From contig JAHEIW010000040.1 in the NCBI GenBank assembly GCA_024639185.1, forward strand, positions 1 to 32,982: a stretch of DNA of 32,982 nucleotides, given 5' to 3'. Positions 16,917 to 24,876 of the stretch are shown here, one piece after another (position 1 is the stretch's first letter; each line of letters begins with the position of its first letter). The translations under genes and the position numbers were made by a program. The notes beneath the pieces are model-generated. The model ran no database searches. It was not told where the DNA came from and saw only the letters and a program-made list of their open reading frames with translations. The stretch is from Deltaproteobacteria bacterium (GTDB lineage Bacteria > Desulfobacterota > Desulfobacteria > Desulfobacterales > JAHEIW01).

Positions 16917-17322
16917 CATTTATCCTGGACAACACAGCCATTGGGCGTTAGATGCATTTTGAGGAAGCGCCAGTGTCTCTTTATAACTGTTGGTGCTGAA
17001 CACGCCTGTAATGCCTGGAGTTGTTGTCTTTTTTTGGCCTAAATTTTGTTCAACGTCGGCAAAAACGACTGGAATGCCAGGAAAAAGACCCTCACGATGT
17101 TCTATTACAAATCCCAATGCCCTGTTATAGATCGGTATAACTAAATCTGGCCTTAATTATGGAATTTGTAGCTCAATTTGTCATGCAATAACTGCATGTA
17201 GCGATCATCGTTGAAACTAATCATATCCAGGTATTCGATATTGATATCAAACTGGCTGGATTTTTCAGACTCAAATACGGATTGGATACCCCGGTTCCAC
17301 AACTGCGCCAATAAAGAGCAGC
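16917..17322 (-). pseudogene. Relic of a second ABC_sub_bind sensor (N-terminal domain only)
   Basis: Read leftward from about 17322 this encodes LLAQLWNRGIQSVFESE...MQLLHDKLSYKFHN. After a frameshift near 17155 it continues as PDLVIPIYNRALGFVIEHRE and FPGIPVVFADVE...GVFSTNSYKETLAL, and then a second frame break precedes HLTPN. This follows the periplasmic domain of the intact kinase (LWDKGIRSVFD, KPDLIIAIYSAALDFA, DIPIVFGGID, STSYKETLDL) in order. The first residues, the second half of the domain and all kinase modules are gone. It ends directly at the hairpin element at 16859-16916. It is a decayed paralogue, probably from a tandem duplication of the sensor gene, cut by insertion or deletion. 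Confidence 0.75.
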
Positions 17323-17376
17323 GATTTTAAACAAAGATGTTTGCGCTGTAATTTCCTATTTTGCTTGTTGATCATT

Positions 17377-18189
17377 TTACATAAACAGCAGTAAACTCAG
17401 GGCCATCACGGCCATCCCCAGTATAAGACCGTAAATGGAAAGGTGATGTTCACCGTATTTTTGGGCGGAAGGCAGTAATTCATCGAGGGAAATAAATACC
17501 ATGATGCCGGCCACCCCCGCAAACAGGATGCCGAAGATAAAATCGCTGAAGAAATTAAGCAGAATAAAATACCCGATGAGGGCACCGACAGGCTCGGCAA
17601 CCCCGGAAAGAAAGGAATAATAAAAGGCTTTCTTTTTGCTTCCGGTGGCATAGTATATGGGTACAGATACCGAAATGCCCTCCGGGATGTTGTGGATGGC
17701 AATGGCCACCGCTATGGACAAACCCAGGGCCGGATCAGACAGGGCGGCTGCAAATGTGGCCAGACCTTCCGGGAAGTTATGAATCGCAATGGCCAAGGCG
17801 GTGAACATCCCCATGCGTAAAAGCTTTCTGTTTTTGTCACTCACCTGTTCAGGACCCATTTCCTCGACACCGCGGATCTCATGGGGGTTTTCAAAAGACG
17901 GTACCAGCTTATCGATGATGCCGATCAGAAAAATCCCGCCAAAAAAAGCAATTACCGTCAGCCAGGTGCCTTTGGTCAGGCCGTAGGTTTCAACCAGTGC
18001 ATCCCTGGCCTTGATGAAGATTTCGACAAAGGAGACATATATCATTACCCCGGCAGAAAATCCTAAGGCCAATGAAAGAAACTTCGTATTGGTGCGTTTG
18101 GCAAAAAACGCCAGGGCGCTGCCGATACCGGTGGCCAGTCCGGCAAACAGGGTCAGACCAAAAGCAATCAATACATTTTCTTCAAACAT
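17377..18189 (-). CDS. zupT: ZupT-type ZIP family divalent metal transporter
   Basis: A 270-residue inner-membrane protein with about eight hydrophobic segments. The two diagnostic ZIP metal-binding helices are present: [18 protein letters not shown] and [18 protein letters not shown] (H-N-x-P-E-G in both), along with [15 protein letters not shown] in the first half and [16 protein letters not shown] near the end. Overall similarity to E. coli ZupT in order and length is high. The family imports zinc and also iron, manganese and cobalt. The loop between helices 3 and 4 ([20 protein letters not shown]) is acidic and poor in histidine. A second, more distant ZIP gene lies at 21373-22185. An inverted repeat lies 85-101 bp upstream of the start. 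Confidence 0.92.
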   Translation of the reverse strand: MFEENVLIAFGLTLFAGLATGIGSALAFFAKRTNTKFLSLALGFSAGVMIYVSFVEIFIKARDALVETYGLTKGTWLTVIAFFGGIFLIGIIDKLVPSFENPHEIRGVEEMGPEQVSDKNRKLLRMGMFTALAIAIHNFPEGLATFAAALSDPALGLSIAVAIAIHNIPEGISVSVPIYYATGSKKKAFYYSFLSGVAEPVGALIGYFILLNFFSDFIFGILFAGVAGIMVFISLDELLPSAQKYGEHHLSIYGLILGMAVMALSLLLFM

Positions 18190-18273
18190 GCAGATTTTCC
18201 TGATGATTCTGATTTGAACATAAAATGCCGATTGAAATCATCTTTACTTCTTTTGGGTATGAAGTATTTCAGT

Positions 18274-18290
18274 ATACCAAATTCTGGTAT
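18274..18290. promoter_or_regulatory. Inverted repeat upstream of zupT, possible operator or weak hairpin
   Basis: ATACCA-AATTC-TGGTAT is a perfect 6-bp dyad located 85-101 bp upstream of the zupT start and 61 bp beyond the SafE-like gene's stop. It has no T-tract, so an operator is more likely than a terminator. It does not match the classical Zur or Fur pattern I know. Confidence 0.3.
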
Positions 18291-18350
18291 GCAGGCAAGA
18301 GTGCTTTTCAACAATCACAAACCAACACAAAAGGGGCTTTGAAACAGCTT

Positions 18351-19043
18351 CTAATAATGAATGGCTTTGATGACAAATATAAGACCGACAATGATCATCA
18401 AAACCGCCCCGACTTTATAGATGATGGTCCTTGATTTCAACCAGCCCATGTCGGCCAGTTTGGCCACCAGAAACAGTGCGGGAACAGTCCCGAGTCCAAA
18501 GGCGGCCATCAGACCCATCCCGATCAAGATACCCTGTTGAGTTGAACCGGCATCCATGCCGGCACGGGCGGCTCCGAGCAAAGCTGTATACACAGGGCCG
18601 CAAGGCAGCAGCCCCAGCAACAGCCCCAGCGGCAGATAGACCAGGGTGGATTTCACCTTTGTCAATTTACCGAATCCTTTTGAAATAATACCCCCAGGGC
18701 TGGAATGATCCCCGAAGACCTTACCCAGCGGGACCCATCCGGCCATGGCCAGCCCCATGATCATAATCAAGGCACCGGTGAGGATCATTACGCTTTTTTG
18801 AATCGTGTCGATGTGGGCAGTTACCATGGTCAGGGATCCGGCGGCCGCCACCACTGCCCCTAAAATGGTGTAGGTGGAAATTCTGCCGAGGTGATACAGC
18901 ATCTGGGGAATGAGAATACTTTTTTCTCTGAGGTTTAAACTAAAGCTGACCACAATCGGCCCGCACATACCGATGCAATGGCCGAATCCAATGGTAAAAC
19001 CGGTGGAAAGATATAACAGCAATACGGTTTCAGTAGATGACAT
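18351..19043 (-). CDS. SafE/DsbD-like six-helix membrane protein (HCxGMCGP type)
   Basis: A membrane protein of about 230 residues with six hydrophobic helices. The first helix carries the pattern GFGHCIGMCGPIVVSF and a later helix carries LLLGLLPCGPVYTALLGAA. Cysteine-proline pairs at these two positions are the hallmark of the DsbD_2/SafE ('urease accessory UreH-like') family, often found with copper ATPases and cbb3 oxidase assembly genes. I choose the ATG at 19043 because it overlaps the end of the FixH-like gene by 14 bp, typical of translational coupling; the longer frame to 19142 adds a low-complexity proline/arginine tail. Likely role: electron or copper handling across the inner membrane, inferred from family and partner. 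Confidence 0.85.
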   Translation of the reverse strand: MSSTETVLLLYLSTGFTIGFGHCIGMCGPIVVSFSLNLREKSILIPQMLYHLGRISTYTILGAVVAAAGSLTMVTAHIDTIQKSVMILTGALIMIMGLAMAGWVPLGKVFGDHSSPGGIISKGFGKLTKVKSTLVYLPLGLLLGLLPCGPVYTALLGAARAGMDAGSTQQGILIGMGLMAAFGLGTVPALFLVAKLADMGWLKSRTIIYKVGAVLMIIVGLIFVIKAIHY

Positions 19044-19458
19044 CGAAGATAAATTCGGTTCGGCCCCTATCGGGGATGGTGACCGTCGCCTGCCAGGTTC
19101 GGCGGCCGCTGGGGCATTTGACAATAACCCCCTGGCCTTCATAGGAATTGTTGCCTGATGATTTAAGCTGCACGCGGTTGGGGCCCATATTCATACCCGG
19201 CATTCCCAAATCAATGTAGGGCGCTTTGGTCGATTGAGACGGTTTTCCCGTCAGGGTAACCTTAAACACCAGGTTCTGTAAGGCTTTTACCGGCCTGGGG
19301 GTAACCTCCAGGATAACCGTATGTTCTGAAAACGACTGAGTGCAGGGCCCGGCATGTAGCTCGCAGTTGATCATCTCCTGATATTTATCAGCTGCTGAAA
19401 TTTGATAAGGCGCCGCCAGCAGGATAACCGTTAGAGCCGCAAAAATGCACATTTTCAT
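19030..19458 (-). CDS. FixH/YtkA-like secreted protein
   Basis: The start at 19458 is taken for the signal peptide MKMCIFAALTVILLAAPYQI (cleavage near SAA-DK) and an AGAGG site; the longer frame reaches back towards the ETF-QO gene and has no support. The mature domain of about 115 residues is a beta-sandwich with the YtkA/FixH features: 'LVFKVTLTGKP', then the methionine-rich LGMPGMNMGPNRVQL, then SYEGQGVIVKCPSGRRTWQA. The M-P-G-M-N-M-G stretch resembles copper-binding loops of this family. FixH and SafE-type proteins commonly occur together in cytochrome oxidase or copper trafficking clusters. A role in copper delivery is an inference; no oxidase subunit is encoded in this window. Confidence 0.8.
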   Translation of the reverse strand: MKMCIFAALTVILLAAPYQISAADKYQEMINCELHAGPCTQSFSEHTVILEVTPRPVKALQNLVFKVTLTGKPSQSTKAPYIDLGMPGMNMGPNRVQLKSSGNNSYEGQGVIVKCPSGRRTWQATVTIPDRGRTEFIFDVIY

Positions 19459-19567
19459 AAGCTGTTGCCTCTTGTGGCCGGTTTCAAAAAAAACATCCGC
19501 GACTGCTGCCATCGTCATCGCGGATGCCTTAAATGTCATTTTTTCTGTCATCTGTCCTCTGTCTGTT

Positions 19568-21244
19568 TTAAAGCAAAGTGTATCCCGGTCCCTCCCCCCC
19601 CTCCGGGCAGGTCCAGGTAATATTCTCATAGGGGTCCTTAATATCACAGGTTTTGCAATGCAGGCAGTTGGAGGGATTCAATTTCAAGCGTTTATCGCCG
19701 GTATTGTCATCGGTCTCAATTTCGTAAACATCCCCCGGGCAAAAACGGGTGCAGGGGCTGCGGTATTTGGGATAACAGGTGTTGATACAAAGATCGGTGT
19801 CGTGCACGATGATATGGGACGGTTGATCCTCGCGGTGCTTGGTCTTGGACAGATAAACGCTGGTGAGTTTGTCGACAAAGAGTTCACCGTCGTAGATTTT
19901 GGGATTCACGGTCGGCTGAATGTCTGCCTGTTCGCCATTGAGCGGTTTGAGGGTTTTATAATCTTCCTCCAGCGGCATCTTGTCTATAAAGCCGCGCCCA
20001 CCGGTGAAATATTGAGCGCCCAGGTGGATAAATTTCATCGGGTTGGTTTTTGAAAGGGCCTGGTAAAAATTGCGACCCGCGTACAGTTGCTCTTTAATGT
20101 AACTGTTTTCAAATAAGTCGCTATAGGTCTGCAGGGCCTGTTGGTCAAAGCTTTCCTTGTCCACGGCTGTGATGATGGCCTCAGCAGCCAGCATACCGGA
20201 TTTCATGGAAATATGGATGCCTTTTAGCCCTGGCATATACTGTATGCCTGCGCTGGCGCCGATAAAAAGACCGCCGTCAACCGCCAGTTTGGGCAAGGTA
20301 TAATATCCCCCGGTGGCCACCGCTCTGGCACCGGCCTCTACCACCTTGCCGCCCTTGATAAGATTGGCCACAAACGGATGGCTCTTGAATTTGATAAACG
20401 TATCATACAGATCCAGCAGGGGATCCTCATAGCAAAGCCCGGTCAGAAATCCCAGGGTCAGGCGGTTGTCGCTCATCTCGTATATAAAGGCACCACCGGG
20501 TACATACAGCCCGATGGGATAACCCATCAGATGTATATCGTTGCCTTTGCTGGTTTTAAAATAATTGGATTCCTCAGGCAGCTGTATAACCTCTTCGATG
20601 CCGGTCTCAAATACCTGGGGCATTTTACCTTCCATCAGATTTAATTTTTTATCGATTTCCTTGAACAAACTGCCGCGGGCGCCTTCTCCAAAGACGGTGA
20701 TTTTGGCTTTTAAATCTATGCCGGGTTCGAAATTGGCCTTGGGCTCCCCGTCAGGTCCAATCCCCTGGTCACCGGTACGAACGCCGACAATGGTTTTTCC
20801 GTCATCAGCGTAAAGGACCTCTTTACCGGCAAACCCGGGGAAAATGTTAACGCCCATCTCTTCCGCGATTTGCCCCAGCCAGCGGGTAAATCGCGAAAGG
20901 CTGATGATCAGACTGCCCGTGTTGTGCATCGGTTTGGGTACAAACGGCACCGGCATGGCTGAAGTTTCGGTTAAATAATAAAATTCATCGCCCCGGACGG
21001 TGGCTTCGACCGGGCACCCCTTGTCTGTGTAATCCGGCATGAGCTCTTTGAGCGCCATTGGATCCATGACGGCGCCGCTTAAGGCATGCGACCCGATTTC
21101 GGCACCTTTTTCGATCAGGGCCACTTCCAGTTCCAGGTTTTTCTCTGTGGCCAGTTGCATCAGTTTAATGGCACCTGCCAGGCTGGCAGGCCCACCGCCG
21201 ACAAACAGCACATCAAAATCGATACTTTCACGTTCCACGGTCAT
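19568..21244 (-). CDS. Electron-transfer flavoprotein:quinone oxidoreductase
   Basis: A 558-residue enzyme that passes electrons from reduced ETF to the membrane quinone pool. The N-terminal FAD site is VLFVGGGPASLAGAIKL. The ETF-QO core follows, with GGYYTLPKLAVDGGLFIG, ASAGIQYMPGLKGIHISMKS and GMLAAEAI. The C-terminus is the ferredoxin-like part with cysteines in CINTCYPKYRSPCTRFCPG and NCLHCKTCDIKDPYENITW (about 524-545), ligating a [4Fe-4S] cluster. The family length is complete. A good AGGAG ribosome site precedes the ATG. No etfAB genes are adjacent. In sulfate reducers such enzymes serve beta-oxidation of fatty or aromatic acids, which fits the FadL-type channel elsewhere in the window. 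Confidence 0.95.
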   Translation of the reverse strand: MTVERESIDFDVLFVGGGPASLAGAIKLMQLATEKNLELEVALIEKGAEIGSHALSGAVMDPMALKELMPDYTDKGCPVEATVRGDEFYYLTETSAMPVPFVPKPMHNTGSLIISLSRFTRWLGQIAEEMGVNIFPGFAGKEVLYADDGKTIVGVRTGDQGIGPDGEPKANFEPGIDLKAKITVFGEGARGSLFKEIDKKLNLMEGKMPQVFETGIEEVIQLPEESNYFKTSKGNDIHLMGYPIGLYVPGGAFIYEMSDNRLTLGFLTGLCYEDPLLDLYDTFIKFKSHPFVANLIKGGKVVEAGARAVATGGYYTLPKLAVDGGLFIGASAGIQYMPGLKGIHISMKSGMLAAEAIITAVDKESFDQQALQTYSDLFENSYIKEQLYAGRNFYQALSKTNPMKFIHLGAQYFTGGRGFIDKMPLEEDYKTLKPLNGEQADIQPTVNPKIYDGELFVDKLTSVYLSKTKHREDQPSHIIVHDTDLCINTCYPKYRSPCTRFCPGDVYEIETDDNTGDKRLKLNPSNCLHCKTCDIKDPYENITWTCPEGGEGPGYTLL

Positions 21245-21372
21245 TATTGCTACTCCTGTTTACGCTAAATAGTTAACATTTATGGTTTTTTAATAAAACA
21301 CAAATTTGCACTATGAAACACGAAGGCTGATTTTTAGCATAATCCTTGGTTTTTGTAAATTGTAACATGACC

Positions 21373-22185
21373 TTATCCCAGGGCAACATCCAGTGTCATC
21401 ATCACGGCGAAACCAACCATAGCCCCCATGGTGGCGATATCGGTATTTTTTTCCAGCTGAGACTCCGGAATCAGCTCTTCGACCACCACATAGATCATTG
21501 CGCCGGCAGCAAAGGCCAATGCATATGGCAACAGCGGTTTTATCAAGATGACCGCCACGGCACCCAGAACACCGGCAACGGGTTCTACAACGCCCGACAG
21601 TTGACCATACCAGAAGCTTTTTAAGCGCGAAAATCCCTCGCGCCGCAGTGGAACTGAAACGGCAGTGCCTTCGGGGAAATTTTGGATGCCGATACCCAGT
21701 GCCAGCGCAACCGCGCCGGCTAGGGAAGCCGATGGCAAATCGGATGCCAATGCACCGAAGGCCACACCGACGGCCAGACCTTCCGGTATATTGTGTAACG
21801 TAATGGCAAGGACCAAAAGAACACTGCGGTGCCAGCTGGTTTTAATACCCTCGGCTTCTTCTCGTGGAAACCCCAGGTGCAGATGGGGGAGAATTTTATC
21901 GATTATCCAGAGAAAAGCACCGCCCAAAAGAAATCCGACTGTTGCCGGGACCCAGGCGGGTAGATTGCCCTCTTCAGCCATTTCTATGGCAGGTGCCAGC
22001 AGCGACCAATAACTGGCAGCAATCATCACCCCGGCCGCAAAGCCGAGCATACCATCCAATATTTTTCGTTTGATTTCTTTGAAAAAGAAGACCAGTGCGG
22101 CTCCCAGGGCGGTTAAAAACCAGGTAAATAAAGTTGCTGTCAATGCCTGCGCCACTGGATGAAGTCCCGTAAACCAGGCCACCAT
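21373..22185 (-). CDS. GufA-like ZIP family metal transporter
   Basis: A 270-residue membrane protein of the ZIP superfamily, GufA branch. Typical features are [23 protein letters not shown] in the N-terminal half and the two metal-site helices [20 protein letters not shown] and [21 protein letters not shown] third helix, [19 protein letters not shown], completes the family pattern. The start is the ATG at 22185 with AGGAG upstream; the TTG three bases earlier is unlikely. The family moves zinc and other divalent metals into the cytoplasm. It is distinct from the ZupT-type gene at 17377-18189. Having two ZIP types together with a third ZnuA-like system suggests metal acquisition is a theme of this region. 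Confidence 0.9.
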   Translation of the reverse strand: MVAWFTGLHPVAQALTATLFTWFLTALGAALVFFFKEIKRKILDGMLGFAAGVMIAASYWSLLAPAIEMAEEGNLPAWVPATVGFLLGGAFLWIIDKILPHLHLGFPREEAEGIKTSWHRSVLLVLAITLHNIPEGLAVGVAFGALASDLPSASLAGAVALALGIGIQNFPEGTAVSVPLRREGFSRLKSFWYGQLSGVVEPVAGVLGAVAVILIKPLLPYALAFAAGAMIYVVVEELIPESQLEKNTDIATMGAMVGFAVMMTLDVALG

Positions 22186-22470
22186 CAAGGTTTCTCCTTT
22201 CTGCTATTATGGCGAAATAATCTTTTCAATCACAGCCATCTTCTGCAGAAGCTCAGTTTGCACCCGGAGGACATAACTATATCTTTTACATTTGAGTGGT
22301 CAAGGAAAACCCGTCAAGGTATTGAAAACGGCTCGGTTGAACTTTCTGGCGGACAGACAGGTACAGCTGGCTTGACGGCGCTTCTGCGCTTCCTATTTTT
22401 TCACACATGAATTTTATTGAATCTTGGCCTTTTTTTTACTAAACATATTCATTAACGAGGCAGACCATCC

Positions 22471-23865
22471 ATGAAACTATATCTGTACAATTCACTGACG
22501 CGCAAAAAACAGCAATTTGAACCGATCAAAAGCGGTGCGGTCGGGCTGTATACCTGCGGTCCGACGGTTTACAATTACGCCCATATCGGTAACCTGCGGA
22601 CCTATATTTTTGAAGACATTTTAAAGCGGGTGCTGATTTACAATGGGTACGCGGTCAAACATGTCATGAACATCACCGACGTGGGCCATCTAACCGGTGA
22701 TCGTGACATGGGTGAGGATAAAATGGAAGCGGGCGCCGCCCGGGAAGGCAAAAGTGCCTGGGATATTGCTGAATATTACACCCGGTCATTCAAACAGGAC
22801 CTTGAGCAGCTCAATGTCCTGGCGCCCGATGTCTGGGTAAAGGCCACCGATACCATACCCGAACAGATTGCCCTGATAAGGACCCTTGAGGAAAAAGGAT
22901 ATACCTACCCGACCTCTGACGGCATTTATTTTGATACATCCAAATTTAAAGATTACACCAAGCTGTCCCATCAGGATCTCGAAGCGCTCAGGGAAGGCGC
23001 CCGGGTCGAACGCAACCCGGAAAAACGCAATGCCACCGATTTTGCCCTCTGGAAATTTTCACCACAGGGCTCAAAGCGGCAGATGGAATGGGATTCCCCC
23101 TGGGGCGTGGGTTTTCCCGGCTGGCATCTTGAATGTTCGGCCATGAGTATGAAATTTTTAGGTGAGCAGCTGGACATTCACTGCGGGGGCACCGATCATA
23201 TCGATGTGCATCATACCAATGAAATTGCTCAATCTGAAGCGGCCACGGGAAAATCTTTTTTCAATTTCTGGATGCACGGCGCTTTTCTGATCATTCAGGG
23301 TGGGAAGAAAATGGCCAAAAGCGAGGGCAACTTTCTGACGCTTGAGAATGCGCTTATGAAAAATGATATCAATCCCTTGGTCTATCGCTTTGCCTCTTTT
23401 CTCACCCATTACCGCAAGCCCATGGAATACAGCGATGAGAGCATCGAAGCCGCCCGTAATGGTTTGCTGCACCTGCAAAATCAGGTGCGCCAGATTACGA
23501 CTGCCGGTGTTGAAGCCCAATCATCTGTTAGCGCTGAGTTTCAGAACAAGTTTAACGAAACCATCAACGATGATTTGAATATGCCGCGAGCCATGGCGGT
23601 CATCCAGGAGATGCTCAAAAGCAAGCTCAGCGATGCCCGGAAGTACAGTACCGTTATGGACTTTGATCGGGTGCTGGGGTTGCAGCTGGATCAACTCGCT
23701 CATGACCAGGCCCTGCCTGAAGCCGTTCAAAAATTGGTCGCTGCCCGTCTGCAGGCGCGGCAGGACAAAGATTTTGCAACTTCCGACCAATTGCGCGCCG
23801 AAATCGAGGCCCTCGGGTATCAGGTCCAGGACACCCCGGACGGCATGAACGTCGTCAAAAAATAA
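22471..23865 (+). CDS. cysS: Cysteinyl-tRNA synthetase
   Basis: A 464-residue class I aminoacyl-tRNA synthetase that attaches cysteine to its tRNA in the cytoplasm. The first Rossmann motif is [17 protein letters not shown] (HIGN at 38-41, zinc ligand C29). The other zinc-site residues follow as HLECSAMSM and [18 protein letters not shown]. The KMSKS loop is present as KMAKSEGNF. The C-terminal DALR anticodon-binding region includes [16 protein letters not shown] and the end [10 protein letters not shown]. It is full length for bacterial CysRS. It is divergently oriented from the ZIP gene upstream, separated by 285 bp, with no T-box-like element seen there. Confidence 0.97.
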   Translation: MKLYLYNSLTRKKQQFEPIKSGAVGLYTCGPTVYNYAHIGNLRTYIFEDILKRVLIYNGYAVKHVMNITDVGHLTGDRDMGEDKMEAGAAREGKSAWDIAEYYTRSFKQDLEQLNVLAPDVWVKATDTIPEQIALIRTLEEKGYTYPTSDGIYFDTSKFKDYTKLSHQDLEALREGARVERNPEKRNATDFALWKFSPQGSKRQMEWDSPWGVGFPGWHLECSAMSMKFLGEQLDIHCGGTDHIDVHHTNEIAQSEAATGKSFFNFWMHGAFLIIQGGKKMAKSEGNFLTLENALMKNDINPLVYRFASFLTHYRKPMEYSDESIEAARNGLLHLQNQVRQITTAGVEAQSSVSAEFQNKFNETINDDLNMPRAMAVIQEMLKSKLSDARKYSTVMDFDRVLGLQLDQLAHDQALPEAVQKLVAARLQARQDKDFATSDQLRAEIEALGYQVQDTPDGMNVVKK

Positions 23866-23907
23866 TCCCTTTAGACACAGATCATTAAATTTTTATCTCA
23901 GATGATC

Positions 23908-23954
23908 TTGACATACACCTTTTATGTGTATAATGTGTATATTATACACATAAA
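23908..23954 (+). promoter_or_regulatory. vapBC promoter and palindromic operator
   Basis: A -35 box TTGACA (23908-23913) and -10 box TATAAT (23929-23934, 15-bp spacer) sit beside a 34-bp inverted repeat. The left arm is TTTATGTGTATAAT (23921-23934), the centre GTGTAT, and the right arm ATTATACACATAAA (23941-23954). The left arm covers the -10 box. VapB antitoxins of this class bind such dyads with their toxin to repress the operon, so this is the expected autoregulatory operator. Confidence 0.75.
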
Positions 23955-23966
23955 GGGGTTTCTGCT

Positions 23967-24170
23967 ATGAGAACCAATATTGTTATCGATGATGATTTGC
24001 TGCAGGAAGCTTTTTCTGTAAGTGATATTAGAACCAAAAAAGATCTGATCCATGAAGCATTGAGAGCATTTATAAGATTGAACAAGCGCAAAGATCTTAC
24101 GGAATTGGCAGGCGCGATCAGTTTCTATAAAGGCTATGATCATAAAAAGCTGAGGAAAATGGGAGTGTGA
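23967..24170 (+). CDS. vapB: VapB-type antitoxin
   Basis: A 67-residue protein with the ribbon-helix-helix start MRTNIVIDDDLLQEAFSVSD (strand then helix), the helix TKKDLIHEALRAFIRLNKRKDL, and a tail GAISFYKGYDHKKLRKMGV that would thread into the toxin's active-site groove. It binds DNA as a dimer, neutralises VapC and represses the operon through the dyad at 23921-23954. A GGGG ribosome site precedes the ATG. It overlaps vapC by four bases (GTGA), so toxin synthesis is coupled to antitoxin synthesis. The local base composition is similar to the flanks, so there is no strong sign of recent arrival. Confidence 0.9.
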   Translation: MRTNIVIDDDLLQEAFSVSDIRTKKDLIHEALRAFIRLNKRKDLTELAGAISFYKGYDHKKLRKMGV

Positions 24171-24568
24171 TTTTAATCGATACTTCTGTTTGGATTGAAG
24201 TCCTGCGGGATAAAACCGGTCGGACAGTGAACCTGTTTCGAGAATGGGTCGGTGATGAAATCATTGTGTTCAGTCGCTTTACCCAGCTTGAGCTCCTACA
24301 GGGAGCCAAAAATGAGCAGGAATGGCAACAGCTTGATACTTACCTTTCAACTCAATATTATTTTGAAACCACCGATGATACATGGCGAGATGCTGCCAGG
24401 ATATATTTTGAACTCAGAAAAAACGGGGTAACTATCAATAGCCCGATCGATTGCTGCATCGCTCAGCTGGCCATTGAATCTCATGTATTGCTTTTGCACA
24501 GAGATAGAGATTTTGAGATGATTGCCAGGATCAGGCCCCTGGCGGCCGAACGATTTAAGTCAGAGTAG
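24167..24568 (+). CDS. vapC: VapC-type PIN-domain ribonuclease toxin
   Basis: A 133-residue PIN-domain protein starting at a GTG (MILIDTSVWIEVLRDKTGRT). The four expected acidic residues are visible: the aspartate in IDTSVW, the glutamate in FTQLELLQGAK, the aspartate in SPIDCCIAQLA, and the aspartate pair in HRDRDFEMIAR. These form the magnesium site of VapC endoribonucleases, which cut specific tRNAs or rRNA. Length and architecture are complete, so the toxin is probably active. It is encoded four bases overlapped with vapB. Confidence 0.93.
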   Translation: MILIDTSVWIEVLRDKTGRTVNLFREWVGDEIIVFSRFTQLELLQGAKNEQEWQQLDTYLSTQYYFETTDDTWRDAARIYFELRKNGVTINSPIDCCIAQLAIESHVLLLHRDRDFEMIARIRPLAAERFKSE

Positions 24569-24673
24569 CTGCCAAAAATATATTCGGTTTGACATCACTT
24601 TCCCTTTGAGGGCTCGGCGGGATTCGATTCAAAAACGGAATTTTCGGTTGAACATTTAGGTGAATAATAAAAG

Positions 24674-24876
24674 TTAAACGGATATCAGGGGCTTTGGATT
24701 TTGTTCGATGACCCCCGCTTGCAAGCGGGATTTCACATCATTTTATTTTGTAAATTAAGGAGTTCAAAAGGCGTATTTCAGTTTGAAAACGGAGCGTACA
24801 CGAAGTACGCGAGTATTTTAAACTGGAATATAACGCAGTCAGCGGGCAAAATCCAAAGCCCCTGATACCCGTTTTA
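24674..24876. mobile_element. Miniature inverted-repeat element
   Basis: The arms at 24674-24703 and 24847-24876 are 30 bp long and match in 28 positions; the inner 21 bp are perfect (24683-24703 against 24847-24867). Inside are smaller hairpins: CCCCGCTT-GCAA-GCGGG (24713-24729), GCGTAC-N5-GTACGC (24794-24810) and CAGTTT...AAACTG (24779-24825). No ORF is present. The right arm ends exactly on the TAA of nrdJ (24874-24876), so it also forms a large hairpin at the 3' end of that gene. The rest of the vapC-nrdJ gap (24569-24673) shows nothing else. Confidence 0.75.

Noticed and set aside
24590..24640. tRNA-like T-arm (GGATTCGATTC) near 24613
   Set aside because: No acceptor or anticodon arm could be paired around it.
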